From Lysobacter panacisoli (GTDB lineage: Bacteria; Pseudomonadota; Gammaproteobacteria; Xanthomonadales; Xanthomonadaceae): a stretch of 64,000 bases of DNA. Shown here one piece after another: positions 46,579 through 55,687 of this stretch. The translations under genes were made by a program, and so were the position numbers. Every line of letters starts with the position of its first letter. Positions within the stretch are counted from its first letter, which is position 1. Where the stretch lies: contig NZ_VLNU01000001.1 in assembly GCF_009765165.1 (NCBI RefSeq), positions 2,610,247-2,674,246 of the forward strand, read 5' to 3'. The notes under the pieces are model-generated. The model was not told the origin of the DNA and did no database searches. It saw only the letters and a program-made list of their open reading frames with translations.

Positions 46579-47043
46579 ATGAAAAGCAGGTCGCTCGTGA
46601 TGGCGCTCGTCGCCGTCGCCGTCGTGATGTCCGCGGCCGGTTGCGGCGGCACCGACAAGACAGCATCGTCGGCCGAGGCACCGGGCCTCGCGCCCGACCC
46701 GGACGGAATCCTCTGCCCCGACAACGCCAAGGGTCCGAAGGCGGTCGCGGTGTATATCAACATCGCCTACGCGCTGGATGGCACACCGTCCGCGAGTCCC
46801 GACCAGTGCTACGTCGATGCGGGAACAAAAATCACCTGGCGCGATCCGCCCGACAAGACGACTGCTTTCAACGTGATCTTCTCCAGTGCGCCGCCGACGG
46901 CCGAAGGCGCGGCGCGCCTCAGCGCAATGTCCGCGGCCGGTCGTTACAAGGTGACGATCACCACCTACGGCAGCGCCGGTTCGTACAAGTACGGACTCCA
47001 GGCCAACGGCAAGACAGTCGATCCCGCGATCATCATCCGTTGA
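46579..47043 (+). CDS. small lipoprotein with cupredoxin-like beta-sandwich, DPAIIIR-ended
   Basis: This 154-residue protein has a lipobox SAAGC (C22). The mature part has ITWRDPPDKTTAFNVIFSS, SYKYGLQANGKTVDPAIIIR split here as YKYGLQANGK and VDPAIIIR, a strand order resembling cupredoxin-like proteins. It has two cysteines (C46, C77) and no histidine, so a type 1 copper site is not possible. GAGGAGAAG upstream is a strong ribosome site. It is likely an envelope lipoprotein of unknown role. The next gene shares its C-terminal motif. Confidence 0.75.
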   Translation: MKSRSLVMALVAVAVVMSAAGCGGTDKTASSAEAPGLAPDPDGILCPDNAKGPKAVAVYINIAYALDGTPSASPDQCYVDAGTKITWRDPPDKTTAFNVIFSSAPPTAEGAARLSAMSAAGRYKVTITTYGSAGSYKYGLQANGKTVDPAIIIR

Positions 47044-47121
47044 CGTCACCATCGGCCTGCGTGGCGCGATCGACACGCGCGTCGATCCGCCGCGCAGCCG
47101 CACATCCCGCGAGGTATGCCC

Positions 47122-47427
47122 ATGTGTCCCCCGGACGACGAAGACATCGTCACCCTTACACCCGGCTCTCCGCCGACCGCGAATCCCGATCCGTTCGTGG
47201 TGCCGATGCGCAGGAAATTCCGGCTCGAGTCCGCGCGCCCGTTCGTGGTGCAGTTCCACGACGACTCACCTGACGAGGACGATCCCCAGCGCGAGCGGCG
47301 CTCGCGTCCGCGCAACGGCAAGCACGTGGTCCGCATGCGCGCGCGACGTCGTGACGGAAACTACGGCTACAGCATCGTGATGGACGGCGAAGGCGGCGAT
47401 CCCGCCATCATCATCCGACGCCAGTGA
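47122..47427 (+). CDS. small cytoplasmic DPAIIIR-ended paralogue
   Basis: This 101-residue protein has no signal peptide. It shares with the preceding lipoprotein the pattern F-V-V-Q-F-H-DD-SP (FNVIFSSAPP there), a Y-x-Y strand (NYGYSIVMDG) and the end DPAIIIR, so they are paralogues of the same beta-sandwich type. The middle is highly charged with many Arg. GAGG with a 7-base spacing favours ATG 47122; ATG 47116 is too close to it. Its stop abuts the rnhB stop with no gap. Function unknown. Confidence 0.65.
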   Translation: MCPPDDEDIVTLTPGSPPTANPDPFVVPMRRKFRLESARPFVVQFHDDSPDEDDPQRERRSRPRNGKHVVRMRARRRDGNYGYSIVMDGEGGDPAIIIRRQ

Positions 47428-48099
47428 TCAGTCTTCGACGACCAGCGTCGTCGCCATGTCGCCGAGTGGAAGGCCCTGCATCGCGGCGCGCACGGGTGCG
47501 AAGCTGCGGCGATGCTGCGGGCACGGACCGTGTTGCGCCAGTGCGGCCAGGTGCACGGGCGTGGAATAGCCCTTGTGCTGGTCGAAGCGGTACATCGGCC
47601 ACTGCTCGTGCAGCGTCTTCATGTAACGATCGCGCGCGACCTTGGCGAGGATCGACGCGGCCATGATCGAGCGATCGCGCGCGTCGCCGCCGATCCACGC
47701 TTCGGCCATGCACGGCAGGCTGCGCGGCAGCGCATTGCCATCGATGCGCGCGACGTCGACCGAATGGCCCAGGCAGAAGAGCGCGCGGCTCATGCCGGTC
47801 ATGGTCGCGTGGTAGATGTTGAGGCGGTCGATTTCCTCGACATCGACGAATTCGATGTGCCACGCGACGGCGCGCTCGACGATGCGTTCGTACAGCGCCT
47901 CGCGGCGTTCGGCGGTGAGCTGCTTGGAATCGTCCAGACCGTTCACCGGTGTGCGCCCCGGTGCGAACACCACGGCAGCCACCACCACCGGCCCGGCGAG
48001 CGGGCCGCGTCCGGCTTCGTCCACGCCGGCCACGCGCAGCGGCGCACCGTCGCGACGCGCGCTCAGGTCCAGCGGCATCTGCGCGTCGTCAAGCGACAC
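47428..48099 (-). CDS. rnhB: ribonuclease HII
   Basis: This 223-residue enzyme cleaves RNA in RNA/DNA hybrids, including single ribonucleotides left by polymerases. Motifs are [20 protein letters not shown] (first catalytic Asp and Glu), [27 protein letters not shown] and [12 protein letters not shown] chose the GTG at 48099 because GGAGG lies 6 bases upstream; the first ATG (48078) has no such site. It overlaps the lpxB end by 11 bases and is probably coupled to it. Confidence 0.95.
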   Translation of the reverse strand: MSLDDAQMPLDLSARRDGAPLRVAGVDEAGRGPLAGPVVVAAVVFAPGRTPVNGLDDSKQLTAERREALYERIVERAVAWHIEFVDVEEIDRLNIYHATMTGMSRALFCLGHSVDVARIDGNALPRSLPCMAEAWIGGDARDRSIMAASILAKVARDRYMKTLHEQWPMYRFDQHKGYSTPVHLAALAQHGPCPQHRRSFAPVRAAMQGLPLGDMATTLVVED

Positions 48100-49285
48100 G
48101 GGGCGCCTCCAGCAGTTCGGCGACGGCATCGGCCGCACGCGCGGAGGCGTCGCGGCGCAGTTCGCGGTGGAGTTCGAGGAAACGCGGCTGCAACGCCGCG
48201 GCGGCGGCCGGGTCGTGCATCCAGCGCGTGACTTCGGCGGCGAGGTTCTCCGGCGTGCAGGCGTGCTGCATCAACTCGGGCACCACGCGTTCGCCGGCGA
48301 GCACGTTGGGCAGCGCGTAATGATCGACCTTGAGCATGCCCAGGCCCTTCACCAGCGCGTAGGTCATCGGCGCCACCTTGTACGCCACCACCATCGGACG
48401 CTTGGCGAGCATCGCCTCCAGCGTGGCGGTGCCGGAGGCGAGCAGGATCACGTCGCTGGCGATCATCAGCGTGCGCGCCTGTCCGGAGATCACGCGCAGT
48501 GCGCCCAACGCGAGGCTGTCGGGATGTGCGGCCAGTACGCGCTGGAACGCCGCGTGCGCGTGTTCGTTCGCCATCGGCACGACCACCTGCAGCGCGGGAT
48601 CGTCCTTGAACAGGCGCGCGGCGGCGGAAAGGAAATCGTGGCCAAGGCGCTCGATCTCGCCGACGCGCGAGCCCGGCAGCAAAGCGAGCAGTGGCCGCTG
48701 CAGGTCCAGGCCGAGTTGACGACGTGCGGCGTCGCGGTCGGGTTCCAGCGGCATCTCGTCGGCCAGCGGATGGCCGACGAAACGCGCGTCCACGCCGTGG
48801 CGCGCGTAGATCGGCGGCTCCATCGGGAACAGGCACAGCACGCGATCGGCGCTGCGGCCGATCTTCTCGGCGCGCTTCTCGCGCCACGCCCACACGGACG
48901 GGCTGACGTAGTGCACGGTGCGCACACCGCGCTCGCGCAGCCACTTCTCCATGCCGAGGTTGAAGTCCGGCGCATCGATGCCGATGAACACATCCGGCTG
49001 CCACGCCAGCAGTCGTTCGCGGAACGCGCGACGCAGCCGCAGCAGGCGCGGCAGATGGCGTAACACCTCGGCCAGCCCCATCACCGCCAGTTCGGAGGCA
49101 TCGAACCATGCATCGAGACCGGCGGCGCGCATCTGATCGCCGCCGATGCCGGCGAACTGTGCATCGGGATAGCGCAGTCGCAGCTGTGCGAGCAGCCCGG
49201 CGCCGAGCAGGTCGCCCGAGGCTTCGCCCGCGCACAGCGCGACGCGCAGGGGGCGTTGTTCGGTTGAGCTGGATCCGGAAAGCAT
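48089..49285 (-). CDS. lpxB: lipid-A-disaccharide synthase
   Basis: This GT19 transferase joins UDP-2,3-diacylglucosamine and lipid X to form the lipid A disaccharide at the inner membrane. The approximately 398-residue protein has [17 protein letters not shown] near the start, [43 protein letters not shown] and [23 protein letters not shown] 49285 matches where the family begins. A TTG at 49318, overlapping the lpxA TGA, would add 11 residues and couple translation; neither has a clear ribosome site. Confidence 0.95.
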   Translation of the reverse strand: MLSGSSSTEQRPLRVALCAGEASGDLLGAGLLAQLRLRYPDAQFAGIGGDQMRAAGLDAWFDASELAVMGLAEVLRHLPRLLRLRRAFRERLLAWQPDVFIGIDAPDFNLGMEKWLRERGVRTVHYVSPSVWAWREKRAEKIGRSADRVLCLFPMEPPIYARHGVDARFVGHPLADEMPLEPDRDAARRQLGLDLQRPLLALLPGSRVGEIERLGHDFLSAAARLFKDDPALQVVVPMANEHAHAAFQRVLAAHPDSLALGALRVISGQARTLMIASDVILLASGTATLEAMLAKRPMVVAYKVAPMTYALVKGLGMLKVDHYALPNVLAGERVVPELMQHACTPENLAAEVTRWMHDPAAAAALQPRFLELHRELRRDASARAADAVAELLEAPRVA

Positions 49286-49314
49286 AGCGGCGGCGCTCGC
49301 GTCTCGCGCGTGCG

Positions 49315-50100
49315 TCAACGCGCCAGCGGACGTTCGCCGCTGTCGACGAATTCCAACACCGTGCGCACGTCTTCGCTGCCGGCCGCAAGTTCGGCCAGCT
49401 TGCCGCGTGCGTCTTCCATCGACGCGCCCGACATGTACAGCGCACGGTAGGCGCGCTTGATCGCGCCGATGCGGTCCGCGTCGAAGCCGCGACGCTTGAG
49501 ACCTTCGCTGTTGATGCCGCGCGGGCGGCCGTAGCCGTCCTGCGCCACCATCACGAACGGCGGCACGTCGCCGTTCACCAGCGCGCCCATGCCGATGAAC
49601 GCGTGCGCGCCGATGCGGCAGAACTGGTGGATGCCGGCGAAGCCGCTGAGGATCACGTGGTCGCCCACGGAAACGTGGCCGGCGAGCGTGGCGTTGTTGG
49701 AGAACACGCAGTGGTTGCCGACCATGCAGTCGTGCGCGACGTGCGTGTAGGCCAGGAACCAGTTGTCGTTGCCGATGCGCGTGATACCGCCGCCAGTGCC
49801 GGTGCCGCGGTTGATCGTGGTGAATTCGCGGAACAGGTTGCGGTCGCCGATCTCCAGCTCCACGCGTTCACCGCGGTACTTCTTGTCCTGCGGTTCGCCA
49901 CCGATGGCGCAATGGCCGATGAAACGGTTCTCGCGGCCGATGCGGGTCGGGCCGTGCACGCTGCAGTGCGGACCGAACGTGGTGCCGTCGCCGACTTCGA
50001 CGTCCTCGCCGATATAGCAGAACGCGCCGACCTGGACGCCGGCGCCCAGGCGTGCGCCCGGTTCGACCACGGCGCTGGGATGGATGCGGGTTTCGCTCAT
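49315..50100 (-). CDS. lpxA: acyl-[ACP]-UDP-N-acetylglucosamine O-acyltransferase
   Basis: This enzyme carries out the first step of lipid A synthesis. The 261-residue left-handed beta-helix has hexapeptide repeats over residues 1-190 and a helical C-terminus. The catalytic His is in [10 protein letters not shown] (H123, equivalent to E. coli H125), and [11 protein letters not shown] contacts the nucleotide as usual. It follows fabZ by 3 bases and leads into lpxB. Acyl-chain preference cannot be decided by eye. Confidence 0.98.
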   Translation of the reverse strand: MSETRIHPSAVVEPGARLGAGVQVGAFCYIGEDVEVGDGTTFGPHCSVHGPTRIGRENRFIGHCAIGGEPQDKKYRGERVELEIGDRNLFREFTTINRGTGTGGGITRIGNDNWFLAYTHVAHDCMVGNHCVFSNNATLAGHVSVGDHVILSGFAGIHQFCRIGAHAFIGMGALVNGDVPPFVMVAQDGYGRPRGINSEGLKRRGFDADRIGAIKRAYRALYMSGASMEDARGKLAELAAGSEDVRTVLEFVDSGERPLAR

Positions 50101-50103
50101 GGC

Positions 50104-50559
50104 TCAGCTCTTGGCTTCGGCGCAGACGACCTCGGCGCAGGCGACCTGTTCGCCGGCGACACTGGCGAGGCAGGTGTAGATGGCGACGTTGCGGATCACG
50201 CGCTTGAGCTGCACTTCCAGATCGAGGCGGTCGCCCGGCACCACCATCTTGGAGAACTTCGCGTTGTCGATCTTCACCAGGTAGAACAGGCGGCCGTCGG
50301 CCGTGCTCTCGTTCGACAGCTGGGTCAGGATGCCGCCGGCCTGGGCCAGCGCTTCGACGACCAGCACGCCCGGCATCACCGGATGACCGGGGAAATGGCC
50401 TTGGAAGAAGGGCTCGTTGCAGGTCACGTTCTTGTAGGCGAGCACGCGCTTGTGCGGCTCGAACTCGACCACGCGGTCGACCAGGAGGAACGGATAGCGA
50501 TGCGGCAGCAGGGTCTGGATCGTGGTGACGTCGAGGGGCAGTTGCACGTTGTGGCTCAT
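50104..50559 (-). CDS. fabZ: 3-hydroxyacyl-[ACP] dehydratase
   Basis: This 151-residue hotdog enzyme dehydrates 3-hydroxyacyl-ACP in fatty acid elongation and competes with lpxA/lpxD for the same acyl pool. IQTLLPHRYPFLLVDRV, then FFQGHFPGHPVMPGVLVVEA with the catalytic His and the Glu in VVEALAQAGG, are intact. AGGAA upstream supports the ATG. The 138-base gap to lpxD upstream is larger than elsewhere in the block and contains CCCCGC/GCGGGG-type inverted repeats. Confidence 0.98.
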   Translation of the reverse strand: MSHNVQLPLDVTTIQTLLPHRYPFLLVDRVVEFEPHKRVLAYKNVTCNEPFFQGHFPGHPVMPGVLVVEALAQAGGILTQLSNESTADGRLFYLVKIDNAKFSKMVVPGDRLDLEVQLKRVIRNVAIYTCLASVAGEQVACAEVVCAEAKS

Positions 50560-50697
50560 GGAAATTCCTGTTTGCGCGTCCCGCGCATGACGACCCCGCG
50601 TCCGGCGGGGCTCTCAGATTCGGGTGGCGGCCCGTGATGCGTCCGGGCCGAATCGTACCGCGACTGGGCGGCGGACGCCCCCGACGGCGGGGTACGG

Positions 50698-51711
50698 CTA
50701 CTCGCTGCGGCCGGACACGCGGCGGGCGAGGGCGTCGAGCTGCTTGAAGCGGGCGGCGTTCTTGCGCCAGCTGCGGTTGTCCATCAGCGGCGTGCCAGAG
50801 GAGTACTCGCCCGGTTCGCGGATGGAACTGGTGACCAGGCTCATCGCGGTGACGACCACCTTGTCGCAGATCTCCAGGTGGCCCAGCACGCCGGCGCCGC
50901 CGCCGATCAGGCAGTAGCGGCCGATCCGGGCGCTACCGGCCGCGGCCGAGCAGCCGGCCATCGCCGTGTGCGCGCCGATGTGGACGTTGTGGCCGATCTG
51001 GATCTGGTTGTCGAGGCGCACGTCTTCCTCGAGCACGGTGTCCTCGATCGCGCCACGGTCGATGCAGGTGTTGGCGCCGATCTCGCAATCGTCGCCGACC
51101 GACACGCCACCGAGCTGCGGCACGTTGAGCCAGCGTCCGCCTTCCATCGCGAGGCCGAAACCGGCCGCGCCGAGCACCGCGCCGGGATGGATCACCACGC
51201 GCTGGCCGAGGCGCACGCGCGTGACCAGGGTGACGCGCGCGATGAGTTCGCTGCCGGCGCCGACCACGCAGTCCTCGCCGATCACGCAGCCCGGGCCGAT
51301 CACCGCGCCGGCTTCGACGCGGCTGCGTGCGCCGATGCTGACGAACGCGCCGATGTGCGCGGAGGGATCGACGTGGGCATTCGCATCGATCGCGGCGGAG
51401 GCATGCACGCCCGGATCGCGGACCGGGCGCGGTTCGAACAGCGCCGAGATCTTGGCGAACGTGGCGTAGGGATCGCGTGCGATCAGCGCCGTGCGCGCGT
51501 AGTCCTGCGCGTCGTCCTCGCGCATCACCACCACCGCGGCATGGCTGTCGGCCAGCTGGTTGCGGTACTTGGGATTGGCGAGGAAGGCGAGCTGCGATGC
51601 GCCCGCACGGGCCAGCGTGCCGACGCCGTCAACGTGCGTGGCGGCCTCGCCGTGCAGGCGCAGGCCGAAGCGCTGCGCCAGTTCGCCGGCGGTGTATGAG
51701 GCGGACGACAT
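50698..51711 (-). CDS. lpxD: UDP-3-O-(3-hydroxyacyl)glucosamine N-acyltransferase
   Basis: This enzyme carries out the third step of lipid A synthesis, adding the N-linked acyl chain. The 337-residue protein has an N-terminal uridine-binding domain (ELAQRFGLRLHGEA, QLAFLANPKYRNQL) and a hexapeptide beta-helix with the catalytic His in IGHNVHIGAHTAMAGCSAAAG. The C-terminal helix (MDNRSWRKNAARFKQL) is standard. It starts 11 bases after the bamA stop. Confidence 0.98.
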   Translation of the reverse strand: MSSASYTAGELAQRFGLRLHGEAATHVDGVGTLARAGASQLAFLANPKYRNQLADSHAAVVVMREDDAQDYARTALIARDPYATFAKISALFEPRPVRDPGVHASAAIDANAHVDPSAHIGAFVSIGARSRVEAGAVIGPGCVIGEDCVVGAGSELIARVTLVTRVRLGQRVVIHPGAVLGAAGFGLAMEGGRWLNVPQLGGVSVGDDCEIGANTCIDRGAIEDTVLEEDVRLDNQIQIGHNVHIGAHTAMAGCSAAAGSARIGRYCLIGGGAGVLGHLEICDKVVVTAMSLVTSSIREPGEYSSGTPLMDNRSWRKNAARFKQLDALARRVSGRSE

Positions 51712-51722
51712 CGTCGTCGCCG

Positions 51723-54209
51723 TCAGAACGTACCGCCGAAGGTGAACTGCAGACGCTCGAGCTCGTCGGCCTCCCGGAGCAGGGTGCCGTCCGCGGCGTA
51801 TTCCCTGTCGTACTTCTTGATCGGGAATGCATAGCTGATGGAGATCGGGCCCATCGGCGAGCGCCACATCAGCGCGACACCGGTCGAGGCGCGCAGTTCG
51901 CCCGCGTCGAACGCGTCGTAGTCCTTGTACACGTTGCCGACGTCGACGAACGCGGAGACGCGTGCAGCCGGCGTGTCGAGCAGGGTCGGGAAGTACATTT
52001 CCAGCGAGCCCACGGTCTTGAACGCACCACCGATCGGCTGCGAGTACGTGCTGCCCGGGAACGGCACGTCGCGCGGACCCAGCGTGTTGTCCGTGAAACC
52101 GCGCACCGAGCGCACGCCACCGGCGTAGAAGTTCTCGAAGAACGGCAGGCCGTCGGCGGTGACGGTACGCACGTAGTCCGGACCGCCCGGGACACAGCTG
52201 TAGTTGAGCGGCGTGGCGCAGATGTGGCGCGTGGTCTCGTCGCCGTAGCTGTCGCCGTAGCCCAGTTCCGCGCGCGTGTTGAGCACGAAGTGGCGCGACA
52301 GCGGCCAGAACTTGGAGATGTTGTAGTTGAGCTTGTAGTACTCGACGGTCGAGCCCGGCAGGGTCGTTTCCAGCCAGACGCGCTGCTGCATGCCGCGGGT
52401 CGGGGTCAGGAAGCTGTCGAGCGAGTTGCGGCCCCAGCCGATCTCCGCGCGCCATGCGTGGAAGGTCTGGCGGTCGAGCGCCAGGATGTAGTCGACGATG
52501 CTCTGCGGTGTCGAACCCGGGAACACCAGAATCTCGTTGGTGTCGATGCCGAGCATCGCGGTGACCGTGTCGGTCTCGGTGATCGGCAGGCCGAACACCG
52601 CCTGCGCGGCGCCGCTGTTGGTCGAGTACTGCGCGGTGTTGAAGTCGGAGTAATCGAGTTCGCGCCACCACAGGTTGTAGCCCAGCGACAGCCCGTTGTC
52701 CGTGAAGTACGGATTGCGGAACGAGAAGTCGTAGCGCTGCATGTAGTCGTTGCGCTGCGCCTGCACCGACACCTGGTTGCCGCTGCCGAGGAAGTTGGTC
52801 TGCGACAGCTGCACCTGCGCGGTCAGGCCCGACAGCTGCGAGAAGCCCAGGCCGAACACGAAGCTGCCCGACGTGGTTTCCTTGAGGTTGTAGACGACGT
52901 CGACCTGATCGTTGGTGCCCGGGACCGGCACGGTCTCCACGTCCACCGACTCGAAGTAACCCAGCTGCTGCAGGCGGATCTTGGAGCGGTCGACCGCGGC
53001 CTGCGAGTACCACGAACCTTCGAACTGGCGCATCTCGCGACGGATCACTTCGTCGCTGGTGCGGCTGTTGCCCTTGAAGGTGATGCGGCGGACGTTGACG
53101 CGCGGACCCGGCACGACCTGCATGTTGATGCCGACCGTCTTGTTCTCGCGGTTGACGTCCGGGATCGGGTTGACCTGCGCGAACGCGTAGCCGACGTTGC
53201 TCAGCGTCGCGGTGATCGCGTCGGAGCTGAACTCGAGCAGGCGCCGCGAGAAGATCTGGTCAGGCTTGACCAGCACCAGGCGCTCGATCTGTTCCTTCGG
53301 CAGCACCGTGTCGCCGGTGACCTGCACGCTGGACACCTTGTACTGCTCGCCTTCGGTCACGCCGGCGGTGATGAACATGTCCTGGCGATCGGGGCTGATC
53401 GAGACCTGGGTCGAATCGACCGCGAAGTCCACGTAGCCGCGGTCCAGGTACCACGAGTTGAGCTTTTCCAGGTCGCCGGAGAGCTTCTCGCGCGAGTACT
53501 GGTCGTCGCGGCGGTACCAGCTGAGCCAGTTGTGCTCGCGCGATTCCCAGGTGCTGACGATGTCTTCCTCGGGGAACTTCTCGTTGCCGATCAGGTTGAC
53601 GTGGCGGATCTTGGCCGCCTTGCCTTCCTTGACCGCGATGGTGACGTCGACGCGATTGCGGTCCAGGCGTGAGACCGTGGGCGTGATCTCGACGTTGTAC
53701 TTGCCGCGGTTGTTGTACTGGCGCGTGAGTTCCTGGGTGACGCGGTCGAGCGCGAGGCGGTCGAACGTGTCGCCTTCGGACAGGCCGGCTTCCTTCAGGC
53801 CCTTGAGCAGGTCCTCGGACTTAATGTCCTTGTTGCCCGTCAGGGTGAGCTTGTTGATCGCCGGACGCTCGGTCACGGTGACCACGAGGATGCTGCCCTG
53901 GCGGCCGATGTCGACGTTCTCGAAGAATCCGGTCTTGTAGAGCGCGCGGATCGCCTCGCCGATGCGCGAGGAATCGACGGTGTCGCCGCGTTCGATCGGC
54001 AGGTAGGTGAACACCGTGCCGGTCGCGATGCGCTGCAGGCCGTCGATGCGGATGTCGCTGACGGTGAACGAACCCGCGGTTGCCGGCTCGGGCGCCGATG
54101 CCAGCGCGAACGGGTCGGCCGACTGCGCCAGCGCGGGCAGGGCGGTCGAGCCCAGCGCCGTGACGAGGGCGAGGGCGAGCAGGCGGCGGTTAGGGGTTCG
54201 CGTCATCAT
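51723..54209 (-). CDS. bamA: outer membrane protein assembly factor BamA
   Basis: This Omp85 core of the BAM complex inserts beta-barrel proteins into the outer membrane. The 828-residue precursor has a signal peptide (to about residue 29, ALAQ), five POTRA domains (about 48-440, starting FTVSDIRIDGLQRIATGTVF trimmed to FTVSDIRIDGLQRI) and a C-terminal barrel with the VRGF-type motif (VRSVRGFTDNTLGPR) and terminal aromatic residue (TFGGTF). The first of two adjacent ATGs is used. rseP lies 83 bases upstream. The usual downstream skp (ompH) gene between bamA and lpxD is absent. Confidence 0.98.
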   Translation of the reverse strand: MMTRTPNRRLLALALVTALGSTALPALAQSADPFALASAPEPATAGSFTVSDIRIDGLQRIATGTVFTYLPIERGDTVDSSRIGEAIRALYKTGFFENVDIGRQGSILVVTVTERPAINKLTLTGNKDIKSEDLLKGLKEAGLSEGDTFDRLALDRVTQELTRQYNNRGKYNVEITPTVSRLDRNRVDVTIAVKEGKAAKIRHVNLIGNEKFPEEDIVSTWESREHNWLSWYRRDDQYSREKLSGDLEKLNSWYLDRGYVDFAVDSTQVSISPDRQDMFITAGVTEGEQYKVSSVQVTGDTVLPKEQIERLVLVKPDQIFSRRLLEFSSDAITATLSNVGYAFAQVNPIPDVNRENKTVGINMQVVPGPRVNVRRITFKGNSRTSDEVIRREMRQFEGSWYSQAAVDRSKIRLQQLGYFESVDVETVPVPGTNDQVDVVYNLKETTSGSFVFGLGFSQLSGLTAQVQLSQTNFLGSGNQVSVQAQRNDYMQRYDFSFRNPYFTDNGLSLGYNLWWRELDYSDFNTAQYSTNSGAAQAVFGLPITETDTVTAMLGIDTNEILVFPGSTPQSIVDYILALDRQTFHAWRAEIGWGRNSLDSFLTPTRGMQQRVWLETTLPGSTVEYYKLNYNISKFWPLSRHFVLNTRAELGYGDSYGDETTRHICATPLNYSCVPGGPDYVRTVTADGLPFFENFYAGGVRSVRGFTDNTLGPRDVPFPGSTYSQPIGGAFKTVGSLEMYFPTLLDTPAARVSAFVDVGNVYKDYDAFDAGELRASTGVALMWRSPMGPISISYAFPIKKYDREYAADGTLLREADELERLQFTFGGTF

Positions 54210-54292
54210 TACGTCCGGTTGAGGGTCGTGCAGGCCCGGGGCCGGGCGTCGGGTCGAGGCGGTGGAAGGTCTGCGCAGGCAGGGGTCCGGCA

Positions 54293-55660
54293 TCAGCGCA
54301 CCAGGTTGTTCATGATGTCGTTGTAGAACGCCAACCCCATCAAACCGGCGATCAGAGCCAGGCCCACGTATTGGCCGGCCGCCATCGCGCGTTCGCTGAC
54401 CGGGCTGCCTTTGACCAGCTCGATAAGGTAATACAGCAAGTGACCGCCGTCCAAGATCGGGATCGGCAGCAGGTTCAGGATGCCCAGGCTGAGCGAGAGC
54501 AGCGCCAGTATCTGCAGGAACCAGGCCGCACCGTGCTGGGCCGAGGCATTGACGGCGCGCGCGATGGTTATCGGGCCGGCCACGGTGTTCTGCACCGACA
54601 CGCGACCGCTGAAAGCACGGCCGATCATGGCGAACAATTCTTGGGTCTGGTGCGCGCCCTCCCGCACTGAGGCCGGAATGGCGTCGATCGGGCCGTAGCG
54701 CAGCACCGCGTCCTTCGCCGGCGGCGCCGTGCGCCCGGAGGCGATGCCCAAGGCCCAGTAGTCCTGGCCGGTCTGCGTGTTCCTGGTGAGGCGAGGCGCA
54801 AGCAGCAGCGCGAGTCGGGGATCGTCCTTCCGTTCCACTTCGATCATCGCCTCGCCGCCGCGCGCGCCGAGCTTCTGCACCAACGGTGCGATGTCGTCCC
54901 ACGAGTGGACCGGCTCGCCGTCGATCGCGGTGACGCGGTCGCCTTCGATGAGTTGGCCGAAGGCCGGCGAGTCGGGCAGCACGCGACCGATCACCGCCGG
55001 TGCCAGCAGATGACGAGGGGTGATACCGATCAGGTCCACCGCACGTCGTTCGTCGAACGAGTCAGGCAGCTGCGACAGATGCAGCGTGCGCGTGGACTCG
55101 CCGCCGCCAGCGGTACGCACGCGCACGCGCGCGTCGGTACGGTCCAGTGCGAGCGGAAGCAGCGCGAGCTGCGCTTCGCTCCAGGTCGGCGTGTCGCGCT
55201 CGCCCACGGCAAGCAGCGTGTCGCCCGCACGCAGGCCCGACGATGCGGCGATGCCTTCGACATGGCCGACGACAGGCAGGTAGTCCGGACGGCCAATCAC
55301 GAACATGGCCCAGAACAGCGCGACGCACAGCAACAGGTTCGCGATCGGACCGGCGGCGACGATGGCGATGCGCTTGAACACCGACTTGCGGTTGAAGGCC
55401 TGGTCGACCTCGTTCGCGGTGACCGCGCTTTCGCGCTCGTCGAGCATCTTGACGTAGCCGCCGAGCGGAATCGCGGCGATGACGTATTCGGTGCCGTCCT
55501 TGCCGCGACGGCTCCACAGCGGCTTGCCGAAGCCGACCGAGAAGCGCAGCACCTTGACCCCGCAGCGGCGCGCGACCCAGTAGTGGCCGAACTCGTGGAA
55601 CGTGACGAGCACGCCGAGTGCGACGATCAACCACCAGATAGAGCCGATGAACTCACTCAT
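54293..55660 (-). CDS. rseP: site-2 intramembrane protease RseP
   Basis: This zinc metalloprotease cuts the anti-sigma factor RseA within the membrane to release sigma-E. The 455-residue protein has the active-site FHEFGH (H22, E23, H26) in the first transmembrane helix, two PDZ domains (about 115-190 and 210-290), and the second metal-site motif LLPIPILDGGHLLYY near residue 395. It lies in the common dxr-rseP-bamA order, 27 bases after dxr. Confidence 0.97.
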   Translation of the reverse strand: MSEFIGSIWWLIVALGVLVTFHEFGHYWVARRCGVKVLRFSVGFGKPLWSRRGKDGTEYVIAAIPLGGYVKMLDERESAVTANEVDQAFNRKSVFKRIAIVAAGPIANLLLCVALFWAMFVIGRPDYLPVVGHVEGIAASSGLRAGDTLLAVGERDTPTWSEAQLALLPLALDRTDARVRVRTAGGGESTRTLHLSQLPDSFDERRAVDLIGITPRHLLAPAVIGRVLPDSPAFGQLIEGDRVTAIDGEPVHSWDDIAPLVQKLGARGGEAMIEVERKDDPRLALLLAPRLTRNTQTGQDYWALGIASGRTAPPAKDAVLRYGPIDAIPASVREGAHQTQELFAMIGRAFSGRVSVQNTVAGPITIARAVNASAQHGAAWFLQILALLSLSLGILNLLPIPILDGGHLLYYLIELVKGSPVSERAMAAGQYVGLALIAGLMGLAFYNDIMNNLVR

Positions 55661-55687
55661 GACGTTGTTGGCTCTGGTCGGCGAAGG

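Noticed and set aside
46579..47043. Azurin/plastocyanin-type copper protein
   Set aside because: The strand pattern is cupredoxin-like, but the protein has no histidine at all, so the normal copper ligands cannot be present.
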